From contig NZ_JAELXV010000011.1 of assembly GCF_016427535.1 (NCBI RefSeq), positions 1-64,000 on the forward strand: a DNA stretch of 64,000 nucleotides, read 5' to 3'. Source of the DNA: Hymenobacter sp. BT559 (GTDB lineage: Bacteria > Bacteroidota > Bacteroidia > Cytophagales > Hymenobacteraceae). Made by a program: the position numbers and the translations under genes. Below are positions 1 through 8,769 of the stretch, in pieces (position 1 is the first letter of the stretch; every line of letters starts with the position of its first letter). The notes beneath the pieces were generated by a model. The model made no database searches and had not been told where the DNA came from. It was given only the letters and a program-made list of their open reading frames with translations.

Positions 1-68
1 TTCTGCTGCCATTAAAAAGGGAAGTCCGACTAGTACTAGTCGGACTTCCCTTTTTAATGGCAGCAGAA
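1..68. repeat. Perfect 68-bp palindrome without a loop
   Basis: Bases 1-34 are the exact reverse complement of bases 35-68, with the centre in ACTAGTACTAGT-like sequence. The arms contain a GC-rich part followed by TTTTTAA, so the element could end transcription in either direction, including mutS2, whose stop codon is 12 bases away on the minus strand. The total lack of a loop or mismatch is unusual for a terminator. It touches the window edge, so it may be longer or may be a fold-back artefact. Confidence 0.9.
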
Positions 69-80
69 CCTTAGACTGAA

Positions 81-2519
81 TTACTTCAGTACGGCCAGGG
101 TCACGCCATCGCCGCCTCGGTCGGCGTGCTCGTCGCCTACACTGGCTACGGCGCGGGTCTGGCGGAGGTAGTCGCGCACCACTTGGCGCAGCACACCGTT
201 GCCGCGGCCGTGCAGAATTTTCATTTCGGGCACGCCAAACATCACGGCATCATCGACATAGGCCATGAGCTTGGTGAGGGCATCTTCGGCGCGCTCACCG
301 CGCAGGTCGAGCGTGGGGTTGAAGCCCGCCATACGGCCAGTGAGGTCGAGGCTTTGGCCGCTGTGATTGGCTGCAGCGGTTTTGCGGGCAGCGGCTTCGC
401 GCTCGCGCACCTCGGCGCGGCTCAGCTTTTCGAGCTGATTGACTTTCACCAGCGTCTTCATGCCGCCGAAGAGTACCTCGGCCGTTTTGCCTTTCACGCT
501 CACCACTTCGCCGTGGCCGTCTTGGCCCAAGATAGCCACGCGGTCGCCGGCGTTTAGGGTGTTAGCATCGGCTAGCTCGCGGGTGGGGCGGGCTTTGGGC
601 GGCTCTATTTGCAGTTCCTTGCGCACGAAGGTTTCGAGCTTCTCGCGGGCCTGCTTGGTAGTTTCCTTGTCGGCCTGCGAGCGGCGAATCTCACCGATAG
701 TGGCTTCGATTTGCTGGTTGGTGTCCTTCAGCAGCTTCTTGGCTTGTTGCTTGGCTTCGCGCAGCGTTTCGAGCTTGGTGTCCTCTAGGTGCTGTTTCAA
801 CTCCTGATACTCCTGGGCCGAACGCTTGAGGCGAGTGGTTTGCTTTTCGGCGTCGCGCAGGCGGGTTTCGAGCTCGGTCTTATCCTTTTCGAGGCCTTCG
901 AGTAGGCGGTCGTAGCGAATTTTGTCCTTACCTACTAGCTGCGACGCGCGCTCCACAAGCTGCCTAGGTAGGCCAATCTTACGTGCAATCTCAATAGCAA
1001 ACGACGAGCCCGGCTTGCCGATTTCAAGGCGATACAGCGGTTGCAGGCGGTCGGGGTCGTAGCGCATGGCGCCGTTCACGAGGCCCGGCGTCTTTTCTGC
1101 AAAGTTCTTGAGGTTGGTGTAGTGGGTCGTAATCACGCCAAACGCCCGCTCGCGGTTGAGCTGCTCCAGCACGGCTTCGGCAATGGCGCCACCCAGGCTG
1201 GGCTCGGTACCGGTACCAAATTCGTCAATCAAGACCAGGCTCTTCTTGTTAGCCACGGTCACGAATTGCTTCATGGCCAGCAAGTGCGACGAGTAGGTCG
1301 AGAGGTCGTTTTCGAGGCTTTGCTCATCGCCAATGTCGAGAAGAATATCCTCGAACATGCCGGCCTCAGAGTAGTCGTCGCACGGAATGAGCAGGCCGCA
1401 TTGCAGCATGTACTGCACCAGGCCCACCGTCTTTAACGACACCGACTTACCACCGGCGTTGGGCCCCGAAATAACGAGAATGCGCTGCTCGGGCGTCAGC
1501 TCGATGTCGAGCGGCACCACTTCGCGCTTCTCGGCGTCGGGGCCGGCGGCCTTGTTTTGGTCGCGGAAGGTGAGCGCCAGCACGGGGTGACGCACGCCGC
1601 GCCAGCGCAGCAGCGGGCGGCTGCTAAGCTCGGGCAGCTGGGCATCGAGCTCGCGGGCCAGGCGCGCCTTGGCCCGGATGAAGTCAATCAGCCCTAGGTA
1701 ATTATAGGCCTTGCGCAGGTCGGGCAGGTGGGGGCGCAGCTGGTCGGTGAGGGCCGTAAGAATACGAATCAGCTCGCGCTGATAGGCGTTTTCTAGGTCC
1801 TTGATGTCGTTGTTGAGCTCAAACACCTCCGACGGCTCTATGTACACGGTCTGGCCCGACGCGCTTTCGTCGTGGATGAGGCCACGCAGGCGGCGCTTAT
1901 GCTCGGCAATAACCGGCAGCACCAGGCGCCCGCCCCGGATGGTGGGCTCAGCATCGCCGGGTATCCAGCCCTCGCTTTTGGCGTGGCGCAGAATGGTGGC
2001 AATCTGCTTGCGCAGTTGGCCTTGGCGCTGAATGAGCTCCTGCCGAATCTGGCGCAGCAGCGGTGAGGCATCGTCGCGCACCTTGCCTTCGTCATCGACC
2101 ACGCGGTCCATGGCCGCCAGCAGGTTGCGGTCGGCCTGAATACCGATGCCCAGCAGGCGCAACGTAGGGTATAGCCCTTCGGCGGCGTGCGTAAAGAAGG
2201 TGAGCGCCTCGCGGATGGTGCGCAGGCTCATCTTAATCTCGAAGAACGCGGCTACGTCGAGGTAGGCACCCGGCAGCGAGGCGCGCTTAAGGTGCACCGT
2301 CACATCGTGGTAGTGTGCGCCCGGAAACTCGGCACCGCTGTTCAGCAGTTGGGCAAACTCGTCGGTTTGAGCCAGCAGCTTGCTGAGCTGCTCGTGCTGG
2401 GTCGTGAACTGCATCTTGGCCACGTACTGCCGCCCGAGGGCCGACAGGCAAAGCTGCTCTAGCAGGTCGCGGAGGGTAGAAAAGCCAATTTTGGCTTCAA
2501 AATTCTGGGGTACTAACAA
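81..2519 (-). CDS. mutS2: Endonuclease MutS2 (MutS family ATPase with Smr domain)
   Basis: MutS2-family protein of about 812 residues, usual length for the family. It has a core and clamp region, an ATPase domain with Walker A GPNAGGKS near residue 355 and a Walker B stretch LVLIDEFGTGTEP, a long charged coiled coil, and a C-terminal Smr nuclease domain with LDLRG and HGRGNG. Members act on branched DNA or on collided ribosomes. A longer reading frame begins at 2558, but that TTG lies inside a TACTTTTG promoter element. I therefore place the start at TTG 2519, which gives the family-typical N-terminus MLVPQNFEAKIGF. Confidence 0.93.
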   Translation of the reverse strand: MLVPQNFEAKIGFSTLRDLLEQLCLSALGRQYVAKMQFTTQHEQLSKLLAQTDEFAQLLNSGAEFPGAHYHDVTVHLKRASLPGAYLDVAAFFEIKMSLRTIREALTFFTHAAEGLYPTLRLLGIGIQADRNLLAAMDRVVDDEGKVRDDASPLLRQIRQELIQRQGQLRKQIATILRHAKSEGWIPGDAEPTIRGGRLVLPVIAEHKRRLRGLIHDESASGQTVYIEPSEVFELNNDIKDLENAYQRELIRILTALTDQLRPHLPDLRKAYNYLGLIDFIRAKARLARELDAQLPELSSRPLLRWRGVRHPVLALTFRDQNKAAGPDAEKREVVPLDIELTPEQRILVISGPNAGGKSVSLKTVGLVQYMLQCGLLIPCDDYSEAGMFEDILLDIGDEQSLENDLSTYSSHLLAMKQFVTVANKKSLVLIDEFGTGTEPSLGGAIAEAVLEQLNRERAFGVITTHYTNLKNFAEKTPGLVNGAMRYDPDRLQPLYRLEIGKPGSSFAIEIARKIGLPRQLVERASQLVGKDKIRYDRLLEGLEKDKTELETRLRDAEKQTTRLKRSAQEYQELKQHLEDTKLETLREAKQQAKKLLKDTNQQIEATIGEIRRSQADKETTKQAREKLETFVRKELQIEPPKARPTRELADANTLNAGDRVAILGQDGHGEVVSVKGKTAEVLFGGMKTLVKVNQLEKLSRAEVREREAAARKTAAANHSGQSLDLTGRMAGFNPTLDLRGERAEDALTKLMAYVDDAVMFGVPEMKILHGRGNGVLRQVVRDYLRQTRAVASVGDEHADRGGDGVTLAVLK

Positions 2520-2555
2520 ATCGAATACGAGCGGGGAAATCGAACTAACTAGCCG

Positions 2556-2563
2556 CAAAAGTA
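2556..2563 (-). promoter_or_regulatory. Probable -7 promoter element of mutS2
   Basis: The minus strand reads TACTTTTG, a full match to the Bacteroidota TAnnTTTG element. It lies about 37 bases before the proposed mutS2 start. I see no clear -33 TTG at the right distance. Confidence 0.5.
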
Positions 2564-2647
2564 AAACACTAGCGCGGGCGGGAAGATTCGGCGGCGCCTA
2601 TGTTTTCGGCGCAAGTAGCGCAGAAGTTTTTGCGGCAGAAAAGCGAC

Positions 2648-2764
2648 CTAGGGATTGCAGCGGGCAATGAGCACCGCTACTACCGCTACCACTACCAGCG
2701 ACCCTAGGCGCAGCGCCAAGAATACCCAGGCGGGTAGTTCGGGGCCTTTGGAGTTTTTGAGCAT
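2648..2764 (-). CDS. Possible 38-residue single-pass membrane peptide
   Basis: An ATG-initiated frame encodes MLKNSKGPELPAWVFLALRL followed by a valine-rich hydrophobic segment and RCNP. The layout is a short polar N-terminus and one membrane helix of about 22 residues. Codon use is like that of the neighbours (CTA GGG, GTG GTA). It lies upstream of mutS2 on the same strand. No family was recognised, and a frame this short could occur by chance. Confidence 0.4.
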   Translation of the reverse strand: MLKNSKGPELPAWVFLALRLGSLVVVAVVAVLIARCNP

Positions 2765-3085
2765 AATGGGCTGTACGCGCTACCCGCAGCCTCGGATGCG
2801 AAACAGCATGGTTTCAACACCGCAGCGCTGTTAGCTCACAATCACATTATCTAGGACTTCAAGGATATGGCCTTCACGCAGCAGTTGCGCTTTACATGCT
2901 GCCACATATACAGAGACAAACACCCACCTTATCGTATTTAAGAATCTAATTTTCATAAAATTAGAATTCCTCATTCATGTAGCCGCCATGTAGCTGATGA
3001 AAAATTAATCTTGTTTTCAGACCACCTTCAGCCAGGTGCGAGTGCTTTGTGGCGCAATACATTTTTGCCTTAGCTACTCCATACC
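2765..3085. other. Intergenic region with an AT-rich hairpin
   Basis: No gene is visible in these 321 bases. The right half is much more AT-rich than its surroundings and contains a 9-bp hairpin (TCTAATTTT at 2945-2953 pairing with AAAATTAGA at 2957-2965). A 7-of-8 match to the TAnnTTTG element (TAATCTTG) lies near 3007 and could serve the gene at 3086. Confidence 0.5.
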
Positions 3086-3775
3086 ATGTCTGCTACTAAA
3101 TCGAAAAACACGGCCGCTGCCGCGCAGCCCCAAACCGATACCAGCTCCAAAGAGAAAGGCCCCGCCAAGCCAAAAACCAAGCCTAAAAAGGAAGAAGACA
3201 AACAGTTGCAGCCCTTGCAGCGCTACAGCGGCCGGGTGGGCAAGTTTGCAGCCAACCCCGACGGCGTACTCGACCGCTTTCAGCTCGAAACAGCCGACAA
3301 GGTCCATACCGTCAAGTTTCCGCCCCACTTCGGCCAGGCGCTGCAGCAACTAGCCGAAGTGGGGCGCGAGGTGGCCGTGCTTGGCTTCCTTACCACCACT
3401 CCCAAGGGCGATGAGCACCTGCACCTGACCCGCCTCGATGCAGATGGGGCCAGTGCCCGCCCCCTGTCGCCTGCGCCGCCCGCCGCCCCCAGCGCAGCCG
3501 AGGCAACCACCATCAGCGGGCCGGTGGCCGAGCTAGAGCTCGACCCCAAGGGCCACCTGCGGGCCCTGCGCCTGGCAGGCGATGCTACTGAGCTGCGCCT
3601 GCCGCTCCACCTAGGCGAGCAGCTAGCCGACCGCCTAGCCGTGGGCGTCGCCGTGGTGGCCAGCGGCCAGCGGCGCACACTCCGCCCCGGCGAGGTGCTG
3701 GCTGCCCCCGAAGCCCCAGCCCCGCTAAAGATTGAGCTACTGACAGTGGGCGACGAATCGTTTTTGCTGCGCTAG
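3086..3775 (+). CDS. Hypothetical protein with an internally duplicated domain
   Basis: A 229-residue protein with no signal peptide. Residues 1-42 are a Lys/Ala/Pro-rich, probably disordered basic tail. Two similar segments of about 50 residues follow: one at 47-101 beginning YSGRVGKFAANPDG and one at 143-195 beginning ISGPVAELELDPKG. Both continue into a fluctuating beta-like stretch, an amphipathic helix and a VGxxVAVxG end, separated by an Ala/Pro linker. This suggests duplication of a small beta-rich domain of OB or barrel type. I do not recognise a family and assign no function. It is followed by a large hairpin. Confidence 0.75.
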   Translation: MSATKSKNTAAAAQPQTDTSSKEKGPAKPKTKPKKEEDKQLQPLQRYSGRVGKFAANPDGVLDRFQLETADKVHTVKFPPHFGQALQQLAEVGREVAVLGFLTTTPKGDEHLHLTRLDADGASARPLSPAPPAAPSAAEATTISGPVAELELDPKGHLRALRLAGDATELRLPLHLGEQLADRLAVGVAVVASGQRRTLRPGEVLAAPEAPAPLKIELLTVGDESFLLR

Positions 3776-3799
3776 CCGCGCGGCGCCCACTTACACCCG

Positions 3800-3851
3800 A
3801 GCCAAGCCGACTGGCCGCACCTACCCTAGGGTGCGGCTTAGCGGCTTGGCT
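3800..3851 (+). terminator. Long two-part hairpin after the duplicated-domain gene
   Basis: The outer arms AGCCAAGCCG (3800-3809) and CGGCTTGGCT (3842-3851) enclose inner arms GCCGCACC (3814-3821) and GGTGCGGC (3830-3837), with CCTAGG in the loop. There is no strong T-run, so termination is plausible but unproven. Confidence 0.5.
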
Positions 3852-3925
3852 TGCGCGTGCCTAAGCAAAAAAAGTAAGCTCAACCTTTCGCCCATGTGGG
3901 CGTACCGATGCCAACTCGTTTCACT

Positions 3926-5260
3926 ATGGCTGCTTCTCACGACTCTTCGGCCCCGCCCGCCGCACCCGACGACGCCAAAAAGGGCAGCCTGCGGGCGCTC
4001 AAGGCGGTCAATTTCTTTATTGCCGACGTTCAAAACGGCATGGGCCCTTACATGGCGCTGTTTCTGCAAAGCAGCGTGCACTGGGGGCCGGCCCAGATTG
4101 GCTCGGCGCTTGCGGCGGGCAACATCGCCCAGGTGCTAGCCCAAACGCCGGCCGGCGCGCTCACCGACAACCTGCGCCAGAAGCGGGCGTTGCTCATCGT
4201 GGGCATTGCCTTGATAATGACGGGCATGCTGGGCACTGCCTTTTTCACGGTACGGCCCGTGGTGATGGGCGGGCAGGCGCTGGTGGGCATTGCGGGGGCT
4301 ATTTTTCCGCCCTGCCTGGCGGCCATTGCCCTAGGGCTGGTGCGGCGCCAGCGCTTCGACCAGGTGCAGGGTACCAACCAGGCCTTCAACGCGGGCGGCA
4401 ACATGTTTGCGGCGCTGGCGCTGGGGGCTATCGGCTACTACCTCAGCCTGCGCTGGATGTTCTTTTTGGTGGCGCTGCTGGGCCTAGGTGCCATTATCAG
4501 CATCTTGCGCATCAAGGCCGACGACATCGATTTTAACGCGGCCAGGGGCGGCGAAGAAAGCGCCGCCACCGGAGGCGAGCAGTGCCACACGCCGCCGCCC
4601 GCCCCCGCCGGCGGCGTGTGGCACACTATTAAAGACGTATTCGCGTGCCTGGGCGACCTGCTGAAGCAGCCACCAGTGCGAGTATTTCTGGTGGCAGCCG
4701 TTATTTTTCATTTCGCCAATGCGGCCATGGTGCCACTCGTGACGCAGCTGCTGGCCCGTGGCGTGGGGGCCAAGTAGGCAGTGCTGTTTACGTCGGGCTA
4801 CATGCTGGCCTCGCAGCTGGTGTTTATGGTGGTGGCGGCCGTGAGCGGCAAGCTAGCCGGCAAGCTCGGGCGCAAGCCACTGTTTTTGTTTGGGTTTGCG
4901 GCTCTGGCGGCGCGGGGCGTGCTCTACACGGTCAGCCACCACCCGGCCGCGCTCATTGCGGTGCAGTGCATGGACGGGCTGGGGGCAGGCATTTTTGGGG
5001 TGGTGGGCGTGCTCATCATTGCCGACCTCACCAAGGGCACCGGCCGCTTCAATGCCGCCCAGGGCGCTATTGCCACGGCCCAGGGCATCGGCGCTTTTCT
5101 TAGCAATTCGGTGGCCGGCTACCTGGCCAAAACCCACGGCGACAACTTCACTTTTTACGTGCTGGCCAGCATCGCGGCAGTGGGCTTCGTAGTTTTCCTG
5201 CTGCTCATGCCCGAAACCCGCGACCAAGCAGCTGACCAGCCACAGGTAGCAGCAGCCTAA
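3926..5260 (+). pseudogene. MFS transporter interrupted by an in-frame TAG
   Basis: Two open segments in the same frame together make one major facilitator protein of about 445 residues. The first (3926-4777) encodes about six helices, the cytoplasmic loop and the seventh helix. The second (from 4778) encodes helices 8-12 with a typical GKLAGKLGRKPLFLFGF loop. TAG at 4775-4777 separates ...GVGAK and AVLFTSGYM. A single C-to-T change from CAG (Gln) would explain it. The rest of the frame is undamaged, so the mutation is recent, or it is a sequencing error. The start ATG 3926 was chosen over an upstream GTG because the sequence before it is poorly protein-like. The substrate cannot be predicted. 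Confidence 0.82.
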
Positions 5261-5412
5261 GCCACCACTGGCAACCCAGGCCATCTAGCCCGTGCTGGCC
5301 CGCGGCGTGGTGGCGACTAGCATTAGCGTCTAGGGTGCCCCAACAACCTAGGTAGGTGGCCAAACGCTAACCGCAACGCAAACTCTCTTCCTTACCGCCC
5401 CCTTTCGTCGCA

Positions 5413-6672
5413 ATGGCCACGAGTACGCTTTTAATCTGGATTATTTCAGCCCTGTCCATTGCCCTGGTCATCATCCGGCCTTGGCGCGTGCCCGAGTTTG
5501 TGTGGGCGGCGAGCGGGGCGCTGCTGCTGCTGGTACTCGGGCTGCTCACGTGGCCCGAGGGCCTGGCGGGCGTGGCCAAGGGGCTAGATGTTTACCTATT
5601 CTTGATTGGCATGATGCTGCTGGCTGAAACGGCCCGCGAGGAAAAGCTTTTTGACTGGCTGGCTGCGCACGCCACCCGGCTATCGCAGGGCTCGGCCCAG
5701 CGGCTGTTTTTGCTGATTTACTTGGTGGGGGTAGTGGTCACCACCTTCCTATCCAACGATGCCACGGCGGTGGTGCTGACCCCGGCCGTGGCTAGCGCTG
5801 TACGCGCCGCCAAGGTCAAGAACCCGCTGCCCTACCTCTTTATCTGCGCCTTCATCGCTAACGCGGCTTCGTTTGTGCTGCCTATCTCTAACCCAGCCAA
5901 CTTGGTTATCTACGGCAAGCACATGCCGCCGCTGCTCACCTGGCTGCCCCGCTATTTGCTGCCGTCGGCGGTGGCTATTGGGGCCACATACTTTTTGCTG
6001 CTCTTCACCCAAAAACAGGACCTAGGCAGCCAGATTGAGAAAGAGGTTGAGCTGCCCACCCTCGGGCGCGGCGGCCAGGTAGCCCTAGCGGGCATTGGGG
6101 TCACAGCGGGAGCGCTGTTGTTTGCCTCGGCGCGGGGCCTCGACCTGGGCCTGCCCACGGCCATCACGGGGGGGCTCACGGCTCTTATCGTGCTGGTGAG
6201 CGCCCGCAAAAGCCCGGCCGAGCTGCTGAAAGGCATTTCGTGGGCGGTGCTGCCGCTGGTAGCGGGCCTGTTTGTGCTGGTGGAGGCCCTCAGCAAAACG
6301 GGCCTTACGCACTACCTCACCACCCTGCTCACGCACGGCGCCGGGCAGGCGGCCACCTCTACGGTGTGGGCTAGCGGCGTGGGCGTGGCCCTGCTCTGCA
6401 ACGTGATGAATAACCTGCCCGCGGGCCTGATTGTGGGCAACGTGCTGCAAAGCGCGCACGTCTCCGAAACCATCAAGAGCGCCATGCTCATTGGCATTGA
6501 CCTAGGGCCCAACTTGTCCGTAACCGGCTCGCTGGCCACCATCTTGTGGCTGACGGCCCTCCGGCGCGAAAATATCAAAGTCACCGCCTGGCAGTTCCTA
6601 AAGCTCGGCGCCCTCGTCATGACCGTGCCGCTGCTACTGGCCATTGGGTCGCTGTTTCTGCTACCACATTAG
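5413..6672 (+). CDS. arsB: ArsB-type arsenite/anion permease
   Basis: A 419-residue polytopic inner-membrane protein with about ten hydrophobic helices. It carries family hallmarks of ArsB and the ion-transporter superfamily: FLSNDATAVVLTPAV near residue 114, NAASFVLPISNPANLV near 158, NVMNNLPAG near 333, and GIDLGPNLSVTGSLATILWL near 359. ArsB exports arsenite by itself or with ArsA. No arsR, arsC or arsA gene lies nearby, so the natural substrate is less certain than the fold. It stands alone after the broken MFS gene. Confidence 0.82.
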   Translation: MATSTLLIWIISALSIALVIIRPWRVPEFVWAASGALLLLVLGLLTWPEGLAGVAKGLDVYLFLIGMMLLAETAREEKLFDWLAAHATRLSQGSAQRLFLLIYLVGVVVTTFLSNDATAVVLTPAVASAVRAAKVKNPLPYLFICAFIANAASFVLPISNPANLVIYGKHMPPLLTWLPRYLLPSAVAIGATYFLLLFTQKQDLGSQIEKEVELPTLGRGGQVALAGIGVTAGALLFASARGLDLGLPTAITGGLTALIVLVSARKSPAELLKGISWAVLPLVAGLFVLVEALSKTGLTHYLTTLLTHGAGQAATSTVWASGVGVALLCNVMNNLPAGLIVGNVLQSAHVSETIKSAMLIGIDLGPNLSVTGSLATILWLTALRRENIKVTAWQFLKLGALVMTVPLLLAIGSLFLLPH

Positions 6673-6743
6673 CCAGCGCCTATTAGCCCTCGCCAGTAAG
6701 CTAGGCGCGTTTCTGCGGCCGATGAAGGAGCTTGCAGTTTTGC

Positions 6744-7502
6744 TTACCCCACGCCCTCGCCAAACAGCGCGAAGTCGTACTTTACCGGGTCGAGCGGGTC
6801 GAGCAGGCGCAAGTTGGCAGTGAGCTCTTCGGCGGCTTGCCAGTCTACCTTTTCGCGCTTGAGCAGACCTAGGAGGCGGGCCTGACGCTCGACGTGCACA
6901 TCAATGGGGCAGATGAGCTCGGCGGGCGAGATGCGCTGCCACAAGCCGAAGTCTACGCCGCGGTCGTCGCGGCGCACCAGCCAGCGCAAGTACATATTGA
7001 GGCGCTTGCAGGCCGAGCCGCGGGCGGGTGTGGCCACGTGCTTGCGGGTGCGGGCCGGCGCATCGGGCAGGCTAAAGAACAAGTCGTGAAAATTCGCTAG
7101 CCGCTCGCGCATGGTAGCACCGTGCAAAAAGGCGTCTTCCAGCGAGGTGTGGCTTTCGTAAAACCAGCGCAGCCAGTGCACAAAGTACAGCAAATCAGTA
7201 TCGCAGAACGTGCGGTGGCAAAACTTAAGTAGCCGCTTCAGGTCCTCATCTTGGTGCTGGGTAACGAACTGATAGGGCGCATTGTCCATGCGCTGCATCA
7301 GTTCGGCCGTTTTCTTGAGGATGGTGGGGCGCTGTCCCCAGGCGAGCAGCGCGGCGAAGAGCGCGCTTATCTCCACATCCTGCAGCTGGCTGAACTGGTG
7401 TGGAATGCTGATGGGGTCCTTGGCAATAAAACTAGGTTGGTTGTACTGGTCGGTCCGCTCGTTGAGCAGGGCGCGTACTTCTTGTAGCTTGATAGCGTCC
7501 AT
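6744..7502 (-). CDS. TIGR02757 (DUF2400) family protein
   Basis: A 252-residue soluble protein that I recognise as the conserved TIGR02757 family, common in Bacteroidota. Typical stretches are an N-terminal YNQPSFIAKDPISIPHQF, LLAWGQRPTIL near residue 52, LYFVHWLRWFY near 104, and LYLRWLVRRDDRGVDFGLW-like sequence near 170. The C-terminal half keeps a helix-hairpin-helix/DNA-glycosylase-like look (PIDVHVERQARLLGL). The molecular role is not established to my knowledge. Its 5' end is followed by a 33-bp inverted repeat that separates it from the LysM gene read in the same direction. Confidence 0.82.
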   Translation of the reverse strand: MDAIKLQEVRALLNERTDQYNQPSFIAKDPISIPHQFSQLQDVEISALFAALLAWGQRPTILKKTAELMQRMDNAPYQFVTQHQDEDLKRLLKFCHRTFCDTDLLYFVHWLRWFYESHTSLEDAFLHGATMRERLANFHDLFFSLPDAPARTRKHVATPARGSACKRLNMYLRWLVRRDDRGVDFGLWQRISPAELICPIDVHVERQARLLGLLKREKVDWQAAEELTANLRLLDPLDPVKYDFALFGEGVG

Positions 7503-7510
7503 AAAATGCG

Positions 7511-7604
7511 TTTGTCATTGCGAGCGAAGCGAAGCAATCGCACTCATACGGGCCGCTCGGGCTTCGCTCTGGTGCGATTGCTTCGCTTCGCTCGCAATGA
7601 CAAA
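7511..7604. repeat. Palindromic intergenic repeat, family A copy 1
   Basis: Perfect 33-bp arms (7511-7543 and 7572-7604) begin TTTGTCATTGCGAGCGAAGC and flank a 28-base loop. The core GAGCGAAGCGAAGCAATCGC is a REP-like motif. Related copies lie at 14178, 26993, 28117, 44324 and 45781. Confidence 0.9.
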
Positions 7605-7629
7605 CGAGTAGAGAGCGTGAAATAAGTCC

Positions 7630-8571
7630 CTAGGGCACGTAGCTGGTTTCGACCCGAAACTTCGAGTCGGCGGTGCCGAGCTTTTGCACGGCGCGGGGCG
7701 AGAGGCGCACCAGCATGTTATTGTTTTCGCCGGTGTCAGGCAGCGGGCCAATGACGCGCACGTATACCGACTGGCCGTTCATCTGGTTTTTGACCTGCAT
7801 GATGGTGCCCACGGGCGCTGTTTTGTGTAGGGCCAGGTACTTGTCGGTGCCGCTGTTGGCGATGGCCGCAGCCATGCCACTTTCCGTCACGCGGGTCACT
7901 ACCTCGCTGGCGCGGGTGGGAGTGCGGGTTTCGGGGGCTTCGGCCTCGGGCTCCTTGGCCGTGGTGATGGTTGCAATCTGGGCCGGGGCGTTGGGGTTTA
8001 CGCGCGGGGCGGGAGCCGGGGCAGGCGTATCGGCCGGGGTGCGGGCAGGAGCCGGGGTAGCAGCCACTGGGGCAGCGCCGGCTTCGGCGGCGCGCAGCAG
8101 CAGCTCTTGGCCCACGCGCACCGAGCCGCCAGCGGGCAGGTGGTTGAGCTGCATCAGCTCAGCGGGCGAGAGGTTGTAGCGGCGGGCAATGCCGAATAGC
8201 GTTTCGCCCTTGGCCACAGTGTAGCGGGCGGGGGCGCTGCTGGGCGCGGCCGCCGTAGCAGGAGTCGCGGCCGCTTTGGCGGGTGCGGCGGCGGTGGCTT
8301 TGGCGCCGCCACCGGGGCGCGGCACGAGCACTACCTCGCCAATAGCAAGGCCATTCTTGAGCTGAGGGTTAGCCCCGGTAATCTGGTCGACGCTAACGTG
8401 GTAGCGGCGGGACAGCGCAAATAAGGTTTCGCCCTGCGCCACGCGGTGGCGCACAAAGCGCTGGCCACCCCGAAATTCTTGCCCTATCGAATCGGAGGGC
8501 GCCGGGTGGCCTGCGGGCGCCAATGGGCCATGCAGCGAACTAATAATCAACAAAGAAGCAAACAGACTCAT
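7630..8571 (-). CDS. Secreted LysM protein with C-terminal barrel domain
   Basis: A 313-residue protein with an N-terminal signal-like segment (MSLFASLLIISSLHGPLAPA). It has two LysM modules, at about 41-84 (RHRVAQGETLFALSRRYHVS) and 116-160 (RYTVAKGETLFGIARRYNLS), an Ala/Pro-rich linker, and a C-terminal domain of about 90 residues containing LALHKTAPVGTIMQVKNQM and VRVIGPLPDTGEN. That C-terminal region resembles the double-psi barrel seen in RlpA-like and other envelope proteins. LysM modules bind peptidoglycan, so the protein probably sits in the periplasm on the cell wall. No catalytic acid pair was identified, and a structural role is possible. Confidence 0.82.
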   Translation of the reverse strand: MSLFASLLIISSLHGPLAPAGHPAPSDSIGQEFRGGQRFVRHRVAQGETLFALSRRYHVSVDQITGANPQLKNGLAIGEVVLVPRPGGGAKATAAAPAKAAATPATAAAPSSAPARYTVAKGETLFGIARRYNLSPAELMQLNHLPAGGSVRVGQELLLRAAEAGAAPVAATPAPARTPADTPAPAPAPRVNPNAPAQIATITTAKEPEAEAPETRTPTRASEVVTRVTESGMAAAIANSGTDKYLALHKTAPVGTIMQVKNQMNGQSVYVRVIGPLPDTGENNNMLVRLSPRAVQKLGTADSKFRVETSYVP

Positions 8572-8769
8572 GCGCGGAAGCGAGGTGAATAAGAGCGACC
8601 CCCGTCTGAAACGGGCCCTGGCTGGGTGCCAGCAACTGGCAAAGTAAATAGCTAACGGCTGGGCAGCCGTAGTTTCGACGCCGAAAGCAACCGTTGGGCT
8701 TGAATTTTAAACGCTGCATTGCGCCCTTAATTGTTTGCATTCTTCTCCTACCCTCTTTCTTTCTATCGC

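Noticed and set aside
4645..5103. 152-residue frame spanning the broken part of the MFS gene in another frame
   Set aside because: The product is Gly/Arg/Ala-rich and lacks membrane helices, whereas the in-frame halves give clear MFS sequence.
7511..7604. CRISPR-like repeat unit
   Set aside because: Only one inverted pair, no regularly spaced direct repeats or spacers; no CRISPR array was seen in the window.
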